Assembly (NCBI RefSeq): GCF_001435445.1
Contig: NZ_AZDH01000018.1
Location: 62,001 to 126,000 of the forward strand
From: Companilactobacillus kimchii DSM 13961 = JCM 10707
Lineage (GTDB): Bacteria; Bacillota; Bacilli; Lactobacillales; Lactobacillaceae
Direction of reading: 5' to 3'
DNA length: 64,000 nt
Shown: positions 60,626-64,000 of the stretch, piece after piece
Numbering within the stretch: the first letter of the stretch is position 1
How the letters are laid out: every line of letters starts with the position of its first letter
Notes under the pieces: model-generated
Seen by the model: only the letters and a program-made list of their open reading frames with translations
Told to the model about the DNA's origin: nothing
Databases searched by the model: none
Position numbers and translations under genes: made by a program

Positions 60626-60949
60626 ATGGCAAAGAAACAAACTGCTGGACGTGACATGTTGGGAGATTTTGCCCCACAATTTGCAGCATTGAATGACGAT
60701 GTATTATTCGGAGAAGTTTGGAGTAAAGAAAATGAACTTTCTGCCCATGATCGTTCATTAATTACTATTGCAAGTATTATTTCTGCTGGAAATATTGAAC
60801 AATTAGATGCACATTTAAAAATTGGTAAGAAAAATGGTATTACAAAAGATGAAATTGTTGCTGAAATCACTCATTTAGCATTTTATGCTGGATGGCCCAA
60901 GGCTTGGAGTGCTTTCAATCGTGCAAAAGAAATTTGGAAGGAAGATTAA
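60626..60949 (+). CDS. Carboxymuconolactone decarboxylase family protein
   Basis: The 107-residue all-helical CMD-family protein has GDFAPQFAALNDDVLFGEVW, LSAHDRSLITIASIISAGN and ITHLAFYAGWPKAWSAFNRA, the usual blocks. There is no CxxC, so it is not an AhpD-type peroxidase reductant. GAGGAGG lies eight bases before the ATG at 60626. It is cotranscribed with a cupin gene two bases on. In many bacteria such CMD-cupin pairs are induced by reactive small molecules; the substrate is unknown. Confidence 0.9.
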   Translation: MAKKQTAGRDMLGDFAPQFAALNDDVLFGEVWSKENELSAHDRSLITIASIISAGNIEQLDAHLKIGKKNGITKDEIVAEITHLAFYAGWPKAWSAFNRAKEIWKED

Positions 60950-60951
60950 TT

Positions 60952-61362
60952 ATGGCAAGAAATGAAGAATTAAAGACAGATGGAGTGTTTCCTGTTGGAG
61001 CCAAAAATGAAGCTTATGCTAAATATTTTATTGGTCAAAGTTATTTGAACAGTTTAGTAAAACCAGAAGACAATATTGATTTTGGAGTTGGAAATGTAAC
61101 TTTTGAACCAGGTTGTCGTAATGATTGGCATATTCATCATGATGGTTTCCAAATTTTACTTGTTACTGGTGGCGAAGGTTGGTACCAAGAATGGGGCAAG
61201 CCTGCTCAACTACTAAAACAAGGTGACGTCGTTGTTATTAAGGAAGGCGTTAAGCATTGGCATGGTGCAACTAAGGATAGTTGGTTTAGTCATGTTGCTA
61301 TTACTAAAGGAAAATCAGAATGGCTTGAGAAAGTTACTGACGAAGAATATAACAAATTATAA
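60952..61362 (+). CDS. Cupin domain protein
   Basis: The 136-residue single-domain cupin has NDWHIHHDGFQILLVTGGEG (first motif, metal-binding His residues) and GDVVVIKEGVKHWHGATKD (second motif with His). ATG at 60952 has GGAAGGAAG upstream; the longer frame that begins inside the CMD gene is rejected. It is the second gene of the MerR-controlled operon and may act with the CMD protein on the same compound. A terminator follows at 61383. Confidence 0.9.
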   Translation: MARNEELKTDGVFPVGAKNEAYAKYFIGQSYLNSLVKPEDNIDFGVGNVTFEPGCRNDWHIHHDGFQILLVTGGEGWYQEWGKPAQLLKQGDVVVIKEGVKHWHGATKDSWFSHVAITKGKSEWLEKVTDEEYNKL

Positions 61363-61382
61363 AAGTTAAAATGATTGATTGA

Positions 61383-61412
61383 AAAAGAGGACTGAAACAG
61401 TCCTCTTTTTTT
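61383..61412 (+). terminator. Rho-independent terminator
   Basis: AAAGAGGAC and GTCCTCTTT pair across seven bases, followed by T residues. Confidence 0.92.
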
Positions 61413-61493
61413 ACACATAATTTACATTAAATAGATTATATATATACATAACTCCAACATACTATAGCTAATGACTTATATGGAGGGTTAAAT

Positions 61494-62576
61494 ATGTCTA
61501 CATTATTAACAAATGTTTGTAAACAATACGATCAAGGAAAGACGGTTTTAAAGAATGTTACCGCCGAAATCGAAACGGGTGAATTTTTCGTAATCGTTGG
61601 ACCATCTGGTTGTGGTAAGAGTACTTTACTACGTATGATTGCTGGACTAACTCAAATTAGTGACGGTGAAATCAGTATTGATGGTCAAGTAGTTAATAAC
61701 TTACCACCTAAGGATCGTAACTTAACAATGGTTTTCCAAAGTTACGCTTTGTTCCCATTTTTAAGTGTTTGGGATAATGTTGCTTTTGGTTTAAAAGCTA
61801 GAAAGCATGACCAATCTGAGGTTGAAGAACGTGTTAACAATGCTTTGAAGATGGTTAACTTGGAAGATTTAAAAGATAGAAAACCTCGTGAATTATCTGG
61901 TGGTCAAAGACAACGTGTGGCTCTAGCTCGTGCTGTAGCCAGCGATGCTAAGATCTGTTTGATGGATGAACCATTATCAAACTTGGATGCTCAATTAAGA
62001 ATTAAGATGCGTCAAGAAATTTATGCTCTACAAAGAAAATTAGGTATTACTTTAATCTATGTTACTCATGATCAAGTTGAAGCAATGACAATGGCTGATC
62101 ACATTATGGTTTTACATGACTCAAAAGTTCAACAAATCGGTACACCGGCTGAAATCTACAAGACACCAGCTAATGAGTTTGTCGCTGGATTCTTCGGAGT
62201 TCCACCAATCAATATTCTTTATGCAACAAAGATTTCAGACAAGGCTATCCGAGTTAACAATGATTTCCAAGTTGATCTTGATCAAACCGTTACTGAAAAG
62301 GAATTAAAGGTTGGTATCAGACCAAATGAATTAATTGTGGAAAAAGCTGATGAATTATCTGCTAATGCAACGGTACAAAACGTGGAATTCCTAGGGGACG
62401 AAAAAATCGTTTATGCAACATTCAGTAATGGTAATGAAGTATCAGCTATTGTTCCAAGTGATGCTCATTTCGATATGTTTGAGAATATCAAAATTACCTC
62501 AACAAATAATGTCTTATTATTCAATCAAGATGGAATCAATGTAACTGCAAATAGGGAGGATCTAATCAATGCTTAA
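61494..62576 (+). CDS. ABC importer ATP-binding protein (CUT1/UgpC-MsmK type)
   Basis: The 360-residue ATPase has Walker A GPSGCGKSTLLRM, Q-loop MVFQSYALFPFLSV, signature LSGGQRQRVALARAV, Walker B CLMDEPLSNLDAQ and H-loop YVTHDQVEAM, plus a C-terminal TOBE regulatory domain (about 240-350, with GIRPNELIV). This is the MalK-like class serving sugars or glycerol 3-phosphate. TGGAGGG precedes the ATG. Two permease genes follow with overlaps, the usual UgpC-A-E order of lactobacilli. Confidence 0.92.
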   Translation: MSTLLTNVCKQYDQGKTVLKNVTAEIETGEFFVIVGPSGCGKSTLLRMIAGLTQISDGEISIDGQVVNNLPPKDRNLTMVFQSYALFPFLSVWDNVAFGLKARKHDQSEVEERVNNALKMVNLEDLKDRKPRELSGGQRQRVALARAVASDAKICLMDEPLSNLDAQLRIKMRQEIYALQRKLGITLIYVTHDQVEAMTMADHIMVLHDSKVQQIGTPAEIYKTPANEFVAGFFGVPPINILYATKISDKAIRVNNDFQVDLDQTVTEKELKVGIRPNELIVEKADELSANATVQNVEFLGDEKIVYATFSNGNEVSAIVPSDAHFDMFENIKITSTNNVLLFNQDGINVTANREDLINA

Positions 62577-63510
62577 GACTTCAGCAACTGATGTCATACC
62601 TGAAAAGAAAGTTGAAGCAAAACAAAAGAGCAAGTTCAAATTAACTGCCAATGATAAGTACTATGCTTCTATTTTCGCTGGTCCATCACTATTTCTTTTA
62701 GGTCTTTTCGTCTTTTATCCAATGTTTCGAACTCTTTATATCAGTTTGTTCTTAACTAATACTTTTGGTAACACAACACTCTTTGTAGGTTTAGAAAATT
62801 ATGTAAAATTAATTTCTTCGCCTGATTTTGTTTCTAGCATGTGGGTAACACTCGTCTATGTTGTTGGAGTAACGTTCTTCACAATTGCCATGGGTCTATT
62901 GTTAGCTAATTTGGCTAGTCAAAAGTTACCAGGAATCGCTATTTTTAGAACACTTTACTCAGTGACAATGGGAGTTTCTGTTTCAGTTGCCGCTATTTTC
63001 TGGCTATTTATTTTTAATCCATCTGCGGGATTCTTCACACTGTTAACTAAAATGTTGAATCTACCAACAATCAATTGGTTGGCTAATCCAACTAATGCGA
63101 TGTGGGCAATTATCATTACAACCGTTTGGATGCATTTAGGTTTTGTTTTCTTAGTTTTTCTTGGTGCTATTGAATCAGTACCAACAACGCTTTATGAAGC
63201 GGCCGATGTTGAAGGTGTTTCTAAACATTACCAGTTTTTCCATATTACTTTGCCAATGATTTCTCCAACATTGTTCTTTATCTCAACAATTACAATTATT
63301 GGCTCATTTAAGAGTTTTGGTTTGATTGATCTTATCACTAAAGGTGGTCCAACTAATGCAACGAACATGCTAGTTTACCGTATTTATAATGATGCTTTCT
63401 TTGGCGGAAACTATGCTAAATCAAGTGCGGAAGCAATTATCTTAACTGTAATTATTGCCTTCTTTACTTACTTGCAATTCAAATTCCTAGAAAAGAAGGT
63501 AAATTACTAA
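62569..63510 (+). CDS. CUT1-type ABC permease 1 (UgpA/MalF-like)
   Basis: The 313-residue protein has six membrane segments after a cytoplasmic N-terminus. The coupling motif EAADVEGVSKHYQFFHITLP (EAA loop) and the closing VYRIYNDAFFGGNYAKSSAE block are typical; the latter resembles UgpA (YKIYREGF...). It overlaps the ATPase gene by eight bases and has GGGAGG upstream. Glycerol 3-phosphate or an oligosaccharide are the leading substrate candidates. Confidence 0.88.
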   Translation: MLKTSATDVIPEKKVEAKQKSKFKLTANDKYYASIFAGPSLFLLGLFVFYPMFRTLYISLFLTNTFGNTTLFVGLENYVKLISSPDFVSSMWVTLVYVVGVTFFTIAMGLLLANLASQKLPGIAIFRTLYSVTMGVSVSVAAIFWLFIFNPSAGFFTLLTKMLNLPTINWLANPTNAMWAIIITTVWMHLGFVFLVFLGAIESVPTTLYEAADVEGVSKHYQFFHITLPMISPTLFFISTITIIGSFKSFGLIDLITKGGPTNATNMLVYRIYNDAFFGGNYAKSSAEAIILTVIIAFFTYLQFKFLEKKVNY

Positions 63511-64000
63511 TGGCCAATATTGATGAACGTAACGTTTTGAAAAATATTTTTAGTTATTTTCTTTTAATCTTATTGGCTGTAGTTATTTTAGTGCCATTCT
63601 TCATTGGTATTTGGACAAGTTTCTTACCAACAGCTGATATTTTAAAAGGTAATTATTTCAGTACTAATATTTCACTTACTAACTATATCGATGCCTTTAC
63701 GAATACACCAATTTTGCGTTATCTAGGCAACACAATTGTTGTAGCAACAATTACGATGTTTGCACATTTACTTTTCTGTTCAATGAGTGCATATGCCTTT
63801 GTTTTCTTAGATTTCAAATATAAAAAATTCTTCTTTGCTCTATTTATGATTACAATGATGCTACCGTCTGAAGCTGCTATTATTCCTAACTTTCAAACAG
63901 TAAAAGCTTTAGGATTATTGGATCATTATTCAGCAATGATCGTTCCATCTTTGACATCTGCTTTCGGTACATTCATGTTGCGTCAATCTTTCATGCAAAC
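63510..64000 (+). CDS. CUT1-type ABC permease 2 (UgpE/MalG-like), N-terminal part
   Basis: The gene is cut by the window end after 163 codons. It starts MANIDERNVLKNIFSYFLLI with an ATG that overlaps the previous stop (TAATG). The segment ILVPFFIGIWTSFLPTADIL, NYIDAFTNTPILRYLGNTIV and MLPSEAAIIPNFQTVKALGL are characteristic of the second permease of CUT1 importers. A substrate-binding lipoprotein gene is expected next. Confidence 0.87.
   Translation, partial: MANIDERNVLKNIFSYFLLILLAVVILVPFFIGIWTSFLPTADILKGNYFSTNISLTNYIDAFTNTPILRYLGNTIVVATITMFAHLLFCSMSAYAFVFLDFKYKKFFFALFMITMMLPSEAAIIPNFQTVKALGLLDHYSAMIVPSLTSAFGTFMLRQSFMQ

Overview
The window is low-GC chromosomal DNA from a lactic acid bacterium. 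The gene set points to a facultatively heterofermentative member of the Lactobacillaceae, and a Companilactobacillus-like species is my best guess. Supporting genes are a full-length phosphoketolase, intracellular peptidases PepD and PepO, a penicillin V acylase/bile salt hydrolase relative, an SLAP-type surface protein, and a D-aspartate ligase next to a glutamine-dependent asparagine synthetase, which suits Lys-D-Asp/D-Asn peptidoglycan. The genus is an inference. No tRNA, rRNA, CRISPR array, transposase or phage gene was seen.

Layout. 1-6.2 kb: end of a GH1 phospho-beta-glucosidase and its PTS EIIC, then an OPT peptide transporter, an orphan PqqD-like protein and dipeptidase PepD. 6.7-11 kb: serine dehydratase, an AT-rich two-gene cassette of unknown function (DUF1828/DUF1829-like), and a second pepD. 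11-16.5 kb (minus strand): GyrI-like protein, then an alpha-glucoside PTS/GH13/LacI locus with two identical operator cores. 16.7-25.3 kb: ClbS-like protein, SLC13 permease, two tiny membrane proteins, DyP peroxidase, C59 acylase, GntR regulator plus phosphoketolase with matching operators, and a small membrane protein. 25.4-32.2 kb: BspA-like surface protein, MFS/HxlR pair, and an ABC importer behind a Phe-rich leader peptide and attenuator. 33-44.4 kb: protein phosphatase, glycerate kinase, two universal stress proteins, 3-methyladenine glycosylase, a small ABC system, GNAT, metallophosphoesterase, asparagine synthetase and D-Asp ligase. 44.7-50.8 kb: three tandem pepO paralogues. 51-64 kb: CPBP protease, MacB-like ABC transporter, SDR, MerR regulator, TelA/XpaC cluster, CMD/cupin operon, and a CUT1 ABC importer cut by the window end.

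The most interesting content is non-coding. Repeat family R1 (four copies, each directly after a stop codon) and repeat family R2 (five copies, both orientations) differ in sequence between copies but keep base pairing by compensatory changes, which suggests selected RNA structures. A 21-codon leader with five Phe codons precedes mutually exclusive hairpins and a terminator ahead of an ABC importer. A near-identical 20-bp MerR-type operator occurs both at the merR gene and, with a 19-bp promoter spacer, at the CMD/cupin operon 4.6 kb away.

Many starts were moved inward from the longest reading frame because the ribosome binding site clearly serves an internal ATG, GTG or TTG. All functions are read from motifs and context; no database search was possible.
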